From NCBI RefSeq assembly GCF_001552635.1, contig NZ_BCRO01000058.1, positions 1-62,654 on the forward strand: a DNA stretch of 62,654 nucleotides, written 5' to 3'. The stretch is from Actinomadura hibisca NBRC 15177 (GTDB taxonomy: Bacteria; Actinomycetota; Actinomycetes; Streptosporangiales; Streptosporangiaceae). Under the pieces are notes generated by a model. It did no database searches and had not been told where the DNA came from. It worked only from the letters and a program-made list of their open reading frames with translations. The translations under genes were made by a program, and so were the position numbers. Positions 1-7,320 of this stretch are shown here, piece by piece (positions within the stretch are counted from its first letter, which is position 1; every line of letters starts with the position of its first letter).

Positions 1-27
1 GCAAGCCCCCTACAACCCCCGAATCGA

Positions 28-117
28 AGGCGCTACGCGCCTGCCCTGCCCAAAAGCGCGCGCTGGGACTCTGTCCCCCGCAGCCCCTGGCAAGGGGCGC
101 CGCCCCCTGCACCCCCG
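28..117. repeat. Palindromic REP-like patch
   Basis: Several short inverted repeats lie in tandem: AGGCGC-TAC-GCGCCT (28-42), GGGAC-TCT-GTCCC (65-77), CCCC-TGGCAA-GGGG (84-97) and GGGGCG-C-CGCCCC (94-106), followed by CCCTGCACCCCCG. The style (C-rich runs around short hairpins) recalls dispersed non-coding repeats seen in actinomycete genomes. A similar palindromic style appears inside purF at 55700-55783. Whether it is truly repeated elsewhere in this genome cannot be seen from one window. Confidence 0.45.
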
Positions 118-246
118 TCCCCGGTGGCCGGGGTCGCTGGGCATGTTCGCGCGGGGGCTGAGGTTGTTGGTCTGGTACGGGGCGCGGGGCTGGTGTCGTT
201 GGGCACGCGCGGAGCGCGGGCTGAGGTAGTTGCGCGGAGCGCCAAA

Positions 247-360
247 CGCGGAGCGTGCCTTTGGCGCGGAGCGTGCCTTTGGCGCGGAGCGTGCCTTTGG
301 CGCGGAGCGCTGGGGTTGGGCGCGGAGCGCTGGGGTTGGCGCGGAGCGCTGGGCTTTAGG
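247..360. repeat. Minisatellite, core CGCGGAGCG
   Basis: Three perfect tandem copies of an 18-bp unit CGCGGAGCGTGCCTTTGG (247-264, 265-282, 283-300) run into three related 19-21-bp units of the form CGCGGAGCGCTGGGGTTGG (301-320, 321-339, 340-360). The shared core is CGCGGAGCG. Degenerate copies extend upstream to about 215. Eighteen bp is six codons, but no credible gene reads through. Confidence 0.85.
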
Positions 361-453
361 TCGTTGTTCGGGTGCGGAGTCGGGGCTAGGGCTGTTGATC
401 GGGTGCAGAGTCGGGGCTGAGCTAGCTGGTCTGAGGGCGGGGTGCACCGACCC

Positions 454-1431
454 CTACACGCTTGGGACCGTGTTCCTTCGCCGTCGTCCCACGTACGCCG
501 ACGGCTTCTCCGGCTCCACCGGCGTCGGCACAGGACGCCGCCTTCTCCGCTCGTGCCTCGGGTACGCCGCCACCGCCGTTGCCGCCAGCAGCACGCTCGC
601 CATCCGCAGCAGCAGCAACATCCAGTCATGCGGCCACGGTTCCCCGTACAGCAGCGTCGCCGACAGCAGCATGTGCAGCTTCGCCGTCACCGTCACCACC
701 GTCACCAGGATGATCAGGCGGCAGCGTTGCAGGCCGATCGACATCAGGCCCAGGCCGAACGCGCCCGCCAGCAGGAACAGCACCAGGTAGGGGGTGCCCA
801 GCACGTCGGTTCGATCTTCCTTTGGGAGGAGTGCCATGCCCAGGCCGAACACCTCTGCCGTGCCCAGCAGTGCGCCCGCGCCTATCCCGTACGCCACTCC
901 CGTCAACGGACGCGCGTGGCGGCCCATCACCACCCTGTCCCGGGCGCAGAACATCCACACCGGGATCACCAGCGACGGCACCACGACCACCGCCAGCTCC
1001 CACAGCGGTGGCACGGCCGCCACCGGTGGTCTGTGCGGGGTGTCGTGCAGCACGTTGCCCGGCTCCAGCAGTACCGACAGCGCCATCAGGCCCATCGCCA
1101 GCGCCGCTATCACCGTCGCCGCCCACTCCGGTGCCGTCAGTCGTTCGCCGAAGCGGTGCGAGCCCGCCAGCAACAGCAGCACCAGGCTGAATCCGTACGC
1201 CGGTAGCGCCGTCGCCAGCGGCAGGGACAGCAGCGCCAGGTCGCCCATCGCGAAGCCCGCCAGCAGGATCACGAAGCCGATCAGCCACCGCCTGCTGCGC
1301 AGTATCCGGCCCACCGTCTGGAAGGGGCGGCGGGCTATCAGCGGGGGCATCCCCCGGGCCGCCGTCTTGAACATCACGAACGCCACCACGTACACGGCCT
1401 GCGCTGCGCAGGCCAGGACCACCGCTCGCAT
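454..1431 (-). CDS. Integral membrane protein, DMT/EamA-like permease candidate
   Basis: A 325-residue protein with about nine or ten hydrophobic helices, short loops and a basic cytoplasmic C-terminus rich in Arg (RRRRRP). The two-half layout resembles drug/metabolite-transporter-type permeases, but no diagnostic motif is visible, so substrate and direction are unknown. The ATG at 1431 is chosen because CAGGAGGTGGCC lies directly upstream; an in-frame ATG nine codons earlier has no such site. It stands alone between the repeat-rich left edge and the DUF397 gene on the same strand, from which it is separated by a hairpin terminator. Confidence 0.7.
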   Translation of the reverse strand: MRAVVLACAAQAVYVVAFVMFKTAARGMPPLIARRPFQTVGRILRSRRWLIGFVILLAGFAMGDLALLSLPLATALPAYGFSLVLLLLAGSHRFGERLTAPEWAATVIAALAMGLMALSVLLEPGNVLHDTPHRPPVAAVPPLWELAVVVVPSLVIPVWMFCARDRVVMGRHARPLTGVAYGIGAGALLGTAEVFGLGMALLPKEDRTDVLGTPYLVLFLLAGAFGLGLMSIGLQRCRLIILVTVVTVTAKLHMLLSATLLYGEPWPHDWMLLLLRMASVLLAATAVAAYPRHERRRRRPVPTPVEPEKPSAYVGRRRRNTVPSV

Positions 1432-1610
1432 GGCCACCTCCTGGGGTGAGGTCCGCAACGGACCAGAGGTGAAAAATGGCTGATATCTCGGATGGTCGCA
1501 TAACGGGAGCCTCAGATAATCGGCCCCGATGAAGGAGAACCCGCAGGATTTGTGGGCCTGACTGAGTAGCGGCGGACATTAGTGCGCACGGTAGCGTTGC
1601 CGCGCCGCCA

Positions 1611-1657
1611 GAACGAAGCCCCTGGAGCCGCCGTACCCGGCCCTGGGGGCTTCGTTC
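1611..1657 (-). terminator. Terminator hairpin after the DUF397 gene
   Basis: A 12-bp perfect inverted repeat, GAACGAAGCCCC (1611-1622) and GGGGCTTCGTTC (1646-1657), begins 4 bp beyond the DUF397 stop codon. No long U-tract follows. Confidence 0.7.
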
Positions 1658-1661
1658 CGTT

Positions 1662-1838
1662 TCAGGGTTCGGCGCGCAGTTTTGCGGTGAGCTTTCGCCA
1701 GGTGTCCGTGTCCAACACGAGTATGCGGCCCTGCGGGTTCTTCGAGTCGCGGACGGTCAGCGTGGCGGGGCCTGCGCGCCGCACTTCCACGCAGTCCTGG
1801 CTGCCGCCGCTGTGGCTCGACTTCCTCCACCGTGTCAC
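1662..1838 (-). CDS. DUF397 protein (whiJ-locus small partner)
   Basis: A 58-residue protein starting at GTG 1838. It opens with the DUF397 signature TRWRKSSHSGG, followed by DCVEV, VRDSKNP and a terminal TWRKLTAKL. The stop is TGA at 1662-1664. The start lies 4 bp after the stop of the XRE gene, so the two are almost certainly co-transcribed. DUF397 proteins are known partners of XRE/DUF5753 regulators in whiJ- and abaA-type loci of Streptomyces, where such pairs affect differentiation and antibiotic output. The biochemical role of this copy is inferred only from that context. Confidence 0.88.
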   Translation of the reverse strand: MTRWRKSSHSGGSQDCVEVRRAGPATLTVRDSKNPQGRILVLDTDTWRKLTAKLRAEP

Positions 1839-1842
1839 GCCT

Positions 1843-2670
1843 TCACTCCCTGCTCAGCTCCGCCAGGAACGCCGCCGAGTCCTTCGGTGAAAGGGCCGCA
1901 CCACGGAGGCGTTCCCATGCCAACCTAAGCCGGGTGACCTCTTCCGCGGACTCGGGATACAGATCGCCCGCCGCCGACTCGATGTACGCCACGTCGGGGT
2001 CGTCCTCGTGGGCGAAGCCCAGCAGCACGAACCTGCCGTCCACTCCCGCGTGCGCGCCCGCCGAGAACGGCAGGATCCGCACCGTCACGTTCGGGCGGTG
2101 CGCCGCCGCCCATAGCTCCGACAGTTGCTCGCGCATCACGTCCGGGCCGCCGATGACGCGTCGCACCACCGCTTCGTCCAGCACCACGTCCAGGTGCGGC
2201 GCGCCGCTGGGTCTGCCCAGCAGCGGGCGGCGCGCCATCCTCGCCTGGACGTGCCGGTGCGCCTCCTCCGGGCCGCAGCCCCGGGCGGCCGTGATGACGG
2301 CGCGCGCGTACTCCTCGGTCTGGAGCAGGCCCGGCACCGTCTGCGGTTGCCAGGAGCAGATCTCGGCCGCCTGGTCCTCCAGCGCGACGAACGTCCCGTC
2401 GAACACCTCGCCGAAGGCCGCCCACCAGTCGCGGCGGCGCGCGTCGCGCGCGAGGGCGAGCAGTTCGTCCCGATGCGGCCCGGTGCAGCCGTACATGGCG
2501 AGCAGCGCCGCCACATCGGCTTCGCGGGGTTTGGTGCGCGCGGTCTCGATGCGGCTTATCTTGGAGCGGTCCCAGCCCAGGTCCCGGGCGACGGCGGCGG
2601 GGCGCAGTCCCGCGCCCTCGCGCAGCCGCCGCAGCTCCCGGGCCAGCCGGCGGTGTCTCACGGTGGCCAT
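1843..2670 (-). CDS. XRE-family regulator with DUF5753 domain (WhiJ-like)
   Basis: 275 residues. Residues about 6-60 form an XRE helix-turn-helix (RRLREGAGLRPAAVARDLGW, then SKISRIE). The rest is a DUF5753-type domain with the typical WQPQTVPGLLQTEEYARAV stretch and a C-terminal YIESAAGDLY segment. It is transcribed with the downstream DUF397 gene and divergently from an anti-sigma-type ATPase, the classical arrangement of whiJ-like loci. In that family the regulator binds its own promoter region and is thought to be modulated by the small partner. Candidate operators lie in the 219-bp divergent region (2730-2769). The family is multi-copy in actinomycetes, so a one-to-one equivalence with whiJ is not claimed. 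Confidence 0.88.
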   Translation of the reverse strand: MATVRHRRLARELRRLREGAGLRPAAVARDLGWDRSKISRIETARTKPREADVAALLAMYGCTGPHRDELLALARDARRRDWWAAFGEVFDGTFVALEDQAAEICSWQPQTVPGLLQTEEYARAVITAARGCGPEEAHRHVQARMARRPLLGRPSGAPHLDVVLDEAVVRRVIGGPDVMREQLSELWAAAHRPNVTVRILPFSAGAHAGVDGRFVLLGFAHEDDPDVAYIESAAGDLYPESAEEVTRLRLAWERLRGAALSPKDSAAFLAELSRE

Positions 2671-2729
2671 GGCGGATCATTCCCGTGGTCGGTCCCGGTC
2701 ACCGAGTCCACAAAAGGTCAAGATCAAAG

Positions 2730-2769
2730 TGCACAGTGCATTGCCCGATCACTCACCGGAGGTGAATGA
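2730..2769. promoter_or_regulatory. Inverted repeats in the XRE/ATPase divergent region
   Basis: Two palindromes are visible: TGCAC-A-GTGCA (2730-2740) and TCACTCACC-GGA-GGTGAATGA (2749-2769; 9-bp arms with one mismatch). They sit between the two divergent starts and are natural candidates for the regulator's operators. Binding is inferred from position and symmetry only. Confidence 0.5.
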
Positions 2770-2889
2770 TTGCGGTGCGCCTCGGATCTCTCAATGTGGT
2801 GATCAAGTGACTCTCGGCTCGACGCACACCGTCTCACGCGCGCGGTCCGCCGCGCCGCCCTTCGCCGGTACCGGCCGCGGCAGGCCGCG

Positions 2890-3285
2890 GTGACCCCGGG
2901 GATGGAGCGGCTCGGCGACCCCGTCTCGCTGACCGCCGACCGGCGGGCGGGGCAGGCCGCGCGCCGCACCGTGCGCGAGCGCGCCGCCAAGGTGGTCGGC
3001 GACGCCGAGACGCTCGACGACATCGAGCTGATGGCCGCCGAGGCCATCGCCAACGCGGTGCTGCACGGCTCGGGCCTCATCCGCGTCACGGTCTCGTCCG
3101 ACGGCCGCCAGGTCCTGGTGGAGGTCCGCGACGAGGGCCCGGCCGGGCTCGACACCGACCTGCGGCGGCGCGGCGACCACGGCCGCGGCCTCACCGTCAT
3201 CGACGCCCTGTCGGCCGAATGGGGGCTGGAGCAGTCCGCCAAGGCCACCCACCTGTGGTTCCTGGTGGAGATCCCCGCCGCCTGA
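2890..3285 (+). CDS. ATP-binding regulatory protein (RsbW-like HATPase)
   Basis: A 131-residue GHKL-fold protein of the RsbW/SpoIIAB type. The N-box is EAIANAVLHGS near residue 56, the G1 box is VRDEGPAGL near 79, and the G2-like RGLTVIDALS is near 100. Proteins of this type phosphorylate anti-anti-sigma factors or sequester sigma factors; stand-alone copies beside whiJ-type regulators are common in actinomycetes. GTG 2890 is the first in-frame start after a stop codon; ATG 2902 is a possible alternative and neither has a strong ribosome binding site. The gene is divergent from the XRE regulator. Confidence 0.82.
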   Translation: MTPGMERLGDPVSLTADRRAGQAARRTVRERAAKVVGDAETLDDIELMAAEAIANAVLHGSGLIRVTVSSDGRQVLVEVRDEGPAGLDTDLRRRGDHGRGLTVIDALSAEWGLEQSAKATHLWFLVEIPAA

Positions 3286-3297
3286 CCGGCCCCGCGG

Positions 3298-4896
3298 TCA
3301 GGGCTCCGGCGGGCGCAGGGCCCGGCGCACCACCTTGCCGGTCGCGTTGCGCGGCAGCTCGGCCACCACGTACACCTCGCGCGGCACCGCGAAGCGCGCC
3401 AGGTGCTCGCGGACGTGGGCGCGCACCGCCTCGGCGTCGATCTCCGCGCCGGGCTCGGCGACCAGGTAGGCGGCCAGGCGTTGCCCGTACCGCTCGTCGG
3501 GCACGCCGACCACCGCCGCCTCGCGCACCTCCGGCAGCCGCAACACGACCTCCTCGACGGCGCTGGGGAACACGTTCTCGCCGCCCGACACCACCATGTC
3601 GTCGTCGCGGCCGTGCACGAACAGCCGCCCGGCCTCGTCCATGTGGCCGAGGTCGCCCAGGCTCATCAGGCCGTCGCGCATCTCCTTGGCCGCGCCGCTG
3701 GTGTATCCGGCGAACAGCAGCTGGTTGGCGGCGAAGATGCGGCCGGTGGTGCCGGGCGGCACCGGTTCGCCCGCGTCGTCCAGGATCGCCACGCGGGTGC
3801 CGGGCGGCGCGGTCCCGGCGGTGTCGGGGCGGGCGCGCAGGTCGGCGGGGGTCGCGATCGTCACCCAGGACGCCTCGGTCGAGCCGTACAGGTTGTAGAG
3901 CACGTCCCCGAACGCGTCCATGAACGCGGTGGCCAGCTCGCCCGGCAGCGCCGAGCCGCTGGCGGCGGTGATGCGCAACGTCCCGGTGTCGTGCTTGGCG
4001 CGGATCTCCGGCGGCAGCTCCACCATCCGCTGGAGCATCACCGGCACCGCCACCAGCGCCGTCGTGCGCTGCTGGTCGATGGCGCGCAGCGTGGCCTCGG
4101 GGTCGAAGCGGCGTTGCAGGACGATGGTGGCGCGCAGCGAGATCGCCGTCTGCAACATCGCGTAGCCCCAGGTGTGGAACAGCGGCGCCTCGATCAGCAC
4201 CCGCTCGTGCACCTGGAACGGGATGCGCGACAGGATCGACGCCAGCGGCGTCAGGCCGGGCCGCGAGTGCCGGTCGGCGCCCTTGGGCGTGCCGGTGGTG
4301 CCGCTGCTCAGCATGATGGTGCGGCCGGGCCGGTCGGGCGGCACCAGCCGCGCGGCGGGCGCGCCCGCGATCAGGTCCTCCATCGCGGCGCCGGTGGTGA
4401 CGGCGTGCACGCCCTCGGGGAGCGCCTGGAGGAACGCGGCGAACTCGGGGTCGGCGATCACCACGCCCACGTGCTGCTGGCGCAGGACGGCGACGAGCTG
4501 GTCCACGCTCATCCCGGTGTTGAGCATGACGAGGTCCGCGCCGCGCTTGCTGCACGCCACCAGCGCCTCGACCATGCCGCGGTGGTTGCGGCACAACACC
4601 GCCACGCGCGGCGTGCGGCCGAACCGGCCGAGCGCGAGGGCGAGCCGGTCGGTGCGGGCGTCGGCCTGGCCGTAGGTGAGCGCGCCCTCCTCGTCCACCA
4701 GCGCGAGCCGGTCGGGGTCGCGGGCCGCCGCCGAGGCCCACGTGCCGCCCAGCAGCGTGCCCCAGCGCTTCAGCGCCGCGAGCTGCCGCGCGACCCGCGC
4801 GGGCGGGCCGGGCCGCCACAGGCCGCTGCGGGCGAACATCGCGCCCGTCCGGGCCACCTGCTGGAACGCGCCGCCGGGGTCCGATGGTCCGATCAT
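3298..4896 (-). CDS. AMP-dependent acyl-CoA synthetase/ligase
   Basis: 532 residues of the ANL superfamily, which activates a carboxylic acid with ATP and transfers it to CoA. The phosphate-binding loop LSSGTTGTPKG lies near residue 192, the YGSTEA adenine motif near 334, GDLGH near 413, GGENVFPSAVEE near 440, and the catalytic lysine in NATGKVVRR near 520. All hallmark residues are present. Chain-length preference cannot be read, although the length and FadD-like order fit fatty or aromatic acids. It is divergent from a TetR-family gene with a palindrome between them, suggesting acid-responsive control by that regulator. Confidence 0.88.
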   Translation of the reverse strand: MIGPSDPGGAFQQVARTGAMFARSGLWRPGPPARVARQLAALKRWGTLLGGTWASAAARDPDRLALVDEEGALTYGQADARTDRLALALGRFGRTPRVAVLCRNHRGMVEALVACSKRGADLVMLNTGMSVDQLVAVLRQQHVGVVIADPEFAAFLQALPEGVHAVTTGAAMEDLIAGAPAARLVPPDRPGRTIMLSSGTTGTPKGADRHSRPGLTPLASILSRIPFQVHERVLIEAPLFHTWGYAMLQTAISLRATIVLQRRFDPEATLRAIDQQRTTALVAVPVMLQRMVELPPEIRAKHDTGTLRITAASGSALPGELATAFMDAFGDVLYNLYGSTEASWVTIATPADLRARPDTAGTAPPGTRVAILDDAGEPVPPGTTGRIFAANQLLFAGYTSGAAKEMRDGLMSLGDLGHMDEAGRLFVHGRDDDMVVSGGENVFPSAVEEVVLRLPEVREAAVVGVPDERYGQRLAAYLVAEPGAEIDAEAVRAHVREHLARFAVPREVYVVAELPRNATGKVVRRALRPPEP

Positions 4897-4997
4897 GTGC
4901 CGTCACCGCCGCTTGATCGTTGCCTGCCGTGCGCCGAACGCTACGGGCGGGCCGCGTCCCGGCACTGCTGACCGGGGCCAGGGATCGCGGCGCGGGC

Positions 4998-5015
4998 TTG
5001 TCAACCGCCTGACAA
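4998..5015. promoter_or_regulatory. Palindrome TTGTCA-N6-TGACAA, candidate TetR operator
   Basis: A perfect 6-bp inverted repeat with a 6-bp spacer lies in the 173-bp region between the ligase and the TetR gene. On the minus strand one half contains TTGACA, the consensus -35 hexamer, although no good -10 follows. Position and symmetry fit the operator of the adjacent regulator. Confidence 0.5.
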
Positions 5016-5069
5016 TTGTGCGCCGCGGGCGCCGGGACGGGCCGTGGCGGCGGGGCTAGGGTGACGGGC

Positions 5070-5831
5070 ATGCCCGGAGCCGAGCCGCGCCGCCCCTCCT
5101 TCCGGCGGCTGCCGTCCGACCGCCGCCGCGAGGAGATCATCAGCGCGGCCGTGGCGCTGTTCGGCCGCCGCCCGGCCGCCGAGGTGTCGATGGACGACGT
5201 GGCCGCCGCCGCCGGGACCTCGCGGTCGTCGGTGTACCGCTACTTCGACGGCGAGGGCGAGCTGTACGAGGCCGCGGTGCAGCGCGTCGGCGCGGAGCTG
5301 GTCGCGCGGCTGGACGGCGTCGCCGAGCGGCCGCCGTCGGTGGGGCTGACCGAGCGGCTCCGCCTCTACCTGGACTTCCTGGAGGAGTACTCCGGCGGGT
5401 ACGTCCAGTTCCTCGGCGGCGGCGCGGCGCGGGCCCCGGACGCGGCGCTGGCCGCCGCCCGGCACGTGCGCGACCGGATCGCCGCGATGACCTACCGGGT
5501 GATGGAGGTCGACGAGCCGGGCCCGGTGCTGCGCACGACCGTGCAGGCGTGGATCGCCGGGGTGGAGTGGACCGGCATCCGCTGGTTGCGGACCGGCGAG
5601 CCCGACCGCCCGACGCTGGAGGCGCTGCTGTCCACCCAGCTCGCGGTGATGCTGGCGGGCGCGGCGACACAGGACGCGGGGATCGCCGAGCGGGTGGCGT
5701 GGCTGATGGAGGTCGAGCCGCCGGACTCGGCGTTCGGCGCGATGGTGCGGACGGTGACGGGGTCGTTCGACCGGCGGGCGCTGGCCGGGCTCGCCAAGTT
5801 CCTGGTCTTCGAGGAGGGCGCGCCGGGCTGA
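5070..5831 (+). CDS. TetR-family regulator
   Basis: 253 residues. The N-terminal helix-turn-helix region (residues about 15-60) reads RREEIISAAVALF followed by DDVAAAAGTSRSSVYRYF. The C-terminal ligand domain ends with a long helical region similar in pattern to the TetR protein at 48240-49019 (both have a WxxGxxWL-type stretch and a DAGI motif), so these may be paralogues. ATG 5070 is preferred over GTG 5061 because an AGGG element is better spaced. Its divergent partner is an acyl-CoA ligase, which makes lipid or acyl-CoA metabolism its likely target. Confidence 0.85.
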   Translation: MPGAEPRRPSFRRLPSDRRREEIISAAVALFGRRPAAEVSMDDVAAAAGTSRSSVYRYFDGEGELYEAAVQRVGAELVARLDGVAERPPSVGLTERLRLYLDFLEEYSGGYVQFLGGGAARAPDAALAAARHVRDRIAAMTYRVMEVDEPGPVLRTTVQAWIAGVEWTGIRWLRTGEPDRPTLEALLSTQLAVMLAGAATQDAGIAERVAWLMEVEPPDSAFGAMVRTVTGSFDRRALAGLAKFLVFEEGAPG

Positions 5832-5852
5832 GGACCCGTGCCGGAAGTCCGG

Positions 5853-7079
5853 TCAGGCCGGGGTCGTCAGCGGGGCGCGGTCGTCGGCCGTGCCCGCCTG
5901 CCGGGCCCGCAGGATCATCTCCAGCTCCAGGCAGCGGCGCGGGTCCTGGAGGTCGGCGCCGAACAGCTCCTCCAGGTGCCGCAGCCGGTAGCGGACGGTC
6001 TGCGGGTGGACGTGCAGGTCGCTGCCCGCCTCGGTGGCGTTGAAGTTGTTCTCCAGCAGCGACAGCAGCGTCTCGGTGAGACGCTCGGCCTGCACCGGCG
6101 ACAACGCGCGCAGCGGGGCCAGCCGGGACGCGGCGGCGCGCTCGATGAGGTCCTCGGCCAGGAAGATCACCAGGGTGGGGACGTGGTCCATGCAGCGCAC
6201 CACGCCCCGGTCGGGGATGCGGCCGCGCCGGGTGAGCGCCAGCGCCTGGCGGGCCCAGCGCAACGACTCGGCGGCCTGGGCGGGCGGCACCGTCGGGCCG
6301 AGCACCACCGTCCAGTCCCGCAGCAGGGCCTCCAGCAGCCGGGAGCGGCCGGGGCCGTCGGGGTCGGGCAGCAGCAGGCAGGGCTCGGTGCGGGCGAGGT
6401 CCACCAGGACGTCGGGCGGCAGCGCGGGCGACAGGGCCGCCGGTTGCGGGGACGCGCCGGGTTTGGGGGCCAGTGCCACCGCCGCCAGGGTGCGCGGCGG
6501 CCGCCACCCGGCGGCGCGGGCGGCGTCGGCGAGGGACTGGTCGGTGAGGGCGGGGCCGCCGTTCAGCAACGTCTGGAGCAGGCGCGTGCGGTGGCGGCGC
6601 ACCGCCTCGTCGCTGCCCGCGATCTCGGTGTCGTAGCCGTGCGCGACCTGCGCGGCGACCGCGTCGAGGAAGCCGAACTGCGCCTCGGCGATGCGGCCGA
6701 GCGTGGCCCGGTCCACCTCCAGCGTCTCGGCCAGCGCGGTCAGGGTGCGCCAGATGGCCTGCGCGGAGCGGCGCAGCGCGCTGTGCATCTCCTCGGGGTC
6801 GCGGCCGCGCACCGCCATGCGGCGGCCGACCTCGCGGTAGGCGGCGGCGATGGCGGGCCAGGCGGTGCGCGGGCGCTCGGCCAGGTCGTAGAAGTGCCGG
6901 AGCCCGTCGACGATGGCGGCGCGCAGCTCGCCGGCGGACGCGTCGCCGGTGTCCGGCGTGCCGCCGGTCAGCTCGGCCAGCAGGTCGTCGGCGGCGGCGC
7001 CGACGAGCGGGCGCATCCGCCGCATCAGGTCGGGCGGGATGGCCTCGAACGGGCGCGGGTCCGGGTCGGGCTGTTTCAT
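5853..7079 (-). CDS. PucR/CdaR-type transcriptional regulator (copy 1)
   Basis: 408 residues. The N-terminal half is a helical sensor-like region. The C-terminal 60 residues form the PucR helix-turn-helix (HVHPQTVRYRLRHLEELFG followed by DPRRCLELEMIL). A conserved AAESLRWARQAL segment precedes it. ATG 7079 is selected because GGGGAG lies 7 bp upstream; earlier in-frame ATGs lack such a site. Two further proteins of the same architecture lie at 7321-8616 and 14369-15592, and they bracket a secreted lipase/DUF6801 operon. PucR-type proteins usually activate catabolic or transport genes. The effector is unknown. Confidence 0.88.
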   Translation of the reverse strand: MKQPDPDPRPFEAIPPDLMRRMRPLVGAAADDLLAELTGGTPDTGDASAGELRAAIVDGLRHFYDLAERPRTAWPAIAAAYREVGRRMAVRGRDPEEMHSALRRSAQAIWRTLTALAETLEVDRATLGRIAEAQFGFLDAVAAQVAHGYDTEIAGSDEAVRRHRTRLLQTLLNGGPALTDQSLADAARAAGWRPPRTLAAVALAPKPGASPQPAALSPALPPDVLVDLARTEPCLLLPDPDGPGRSRLLEALLRDWTVVLGPTVPPAQAAESLRWARQALALTRRGRIPDRGVVRCMDHVPTLVIFLAEDLIERAAASRLAPLRALSPVQAERLTETLLSLLENNFNATEAGSDLHVHPQTVRYRLRHLEELFGADLQDPRRCLELEMILRARQAGTADDRAPLTTPA

Positions 7080-7199
7080 CGGACGACTCCCCATGAACGG
7101 TGCAGACCGCTGTGAAACCGTGAGTCCCACAAGGATGCAGCACGCGCGCCGGTCGATGATTGTCACAGAGTTGAGCAAGTTCCTCCGGGGTGCCCGAGG

Positions 7200-7215
7200 C
7201 ATGCTGACAAGCATG
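7200..7215. promoter_or_regulatory. Palindrome CATGCT-GACA-AGCATG upstream of PucR copy 1
   Basis: A 6-bp perfect inverted repeat with a 4-bp spacer lies about 120 bp upstream of the copy 1 start and about 105 bp downstream of the copy 2 stop. It could be an autoregulatory operator. No equivalent was recognised by eye upstream of copies 2 or 3. Confidence 0.35.
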
Positions 7216-7285
7216 TGAGAAAGGCGCAGCTCAGACCGTATTTGAGGAAGATTCAAAGAGGCTCTGGACGGCCGGGAAAAGCAGA

Positions 7286-7299
7286 AAAGGGCGCCCTTT
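7286..7299 (-). terminator. Short palindrome after PucR copy 2
   Basis: AAAGGGCGCCCTTT is a perfect 14-bp palindrome beginning 21 bp past the copy 2 stop codon. As RNA it folds to a 5-bp stem with a GCGC loop, a weak terminator at best. Confidence 0.3.
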
Positions 7300-7320
7300 C
7301 TTATGAGACTGGCAGTCCAA

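Larger units (their letters stand above)
1..453. other. Non-coding, repeat-rich stretch
   Basis: No credible gene is seen. The reading frames that stay open here translate only into Ala/Arg/Ser-Pro low-complexity strings. The stretch holds a palindrome-rich patch at about 28-117 and a minisatellite at about 247-360. A further pair of imperfect direct repeats built on GGGTGCGGAGTCGGGGCT and GGGTGCAGAGTCGGGGCT lies near 370-417. The window starts inside it, so its full extent is unknown. Confidence 0.7.

Noticed and set aside
247..360. CRISPR-like array
   Set aside because: The units are contiguous with no unique spacers, too short, and no cas gene is present.
10..447. Open frames through the left-edge repeats
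   Set aside because: Translation only reflects the tandem repeats (Ser-Ala-Pro-Lys-Ala strings or Glu-Arg-Ala-Phe-Gly strings); no plausible start site or domain.
7080..7256. Longer N-terminus of PucR copy 1
   Set aside because: It would add 59 residues unlike the paralogues and without a ribosome binding site; ATG 7079 with GGGGAG is better.
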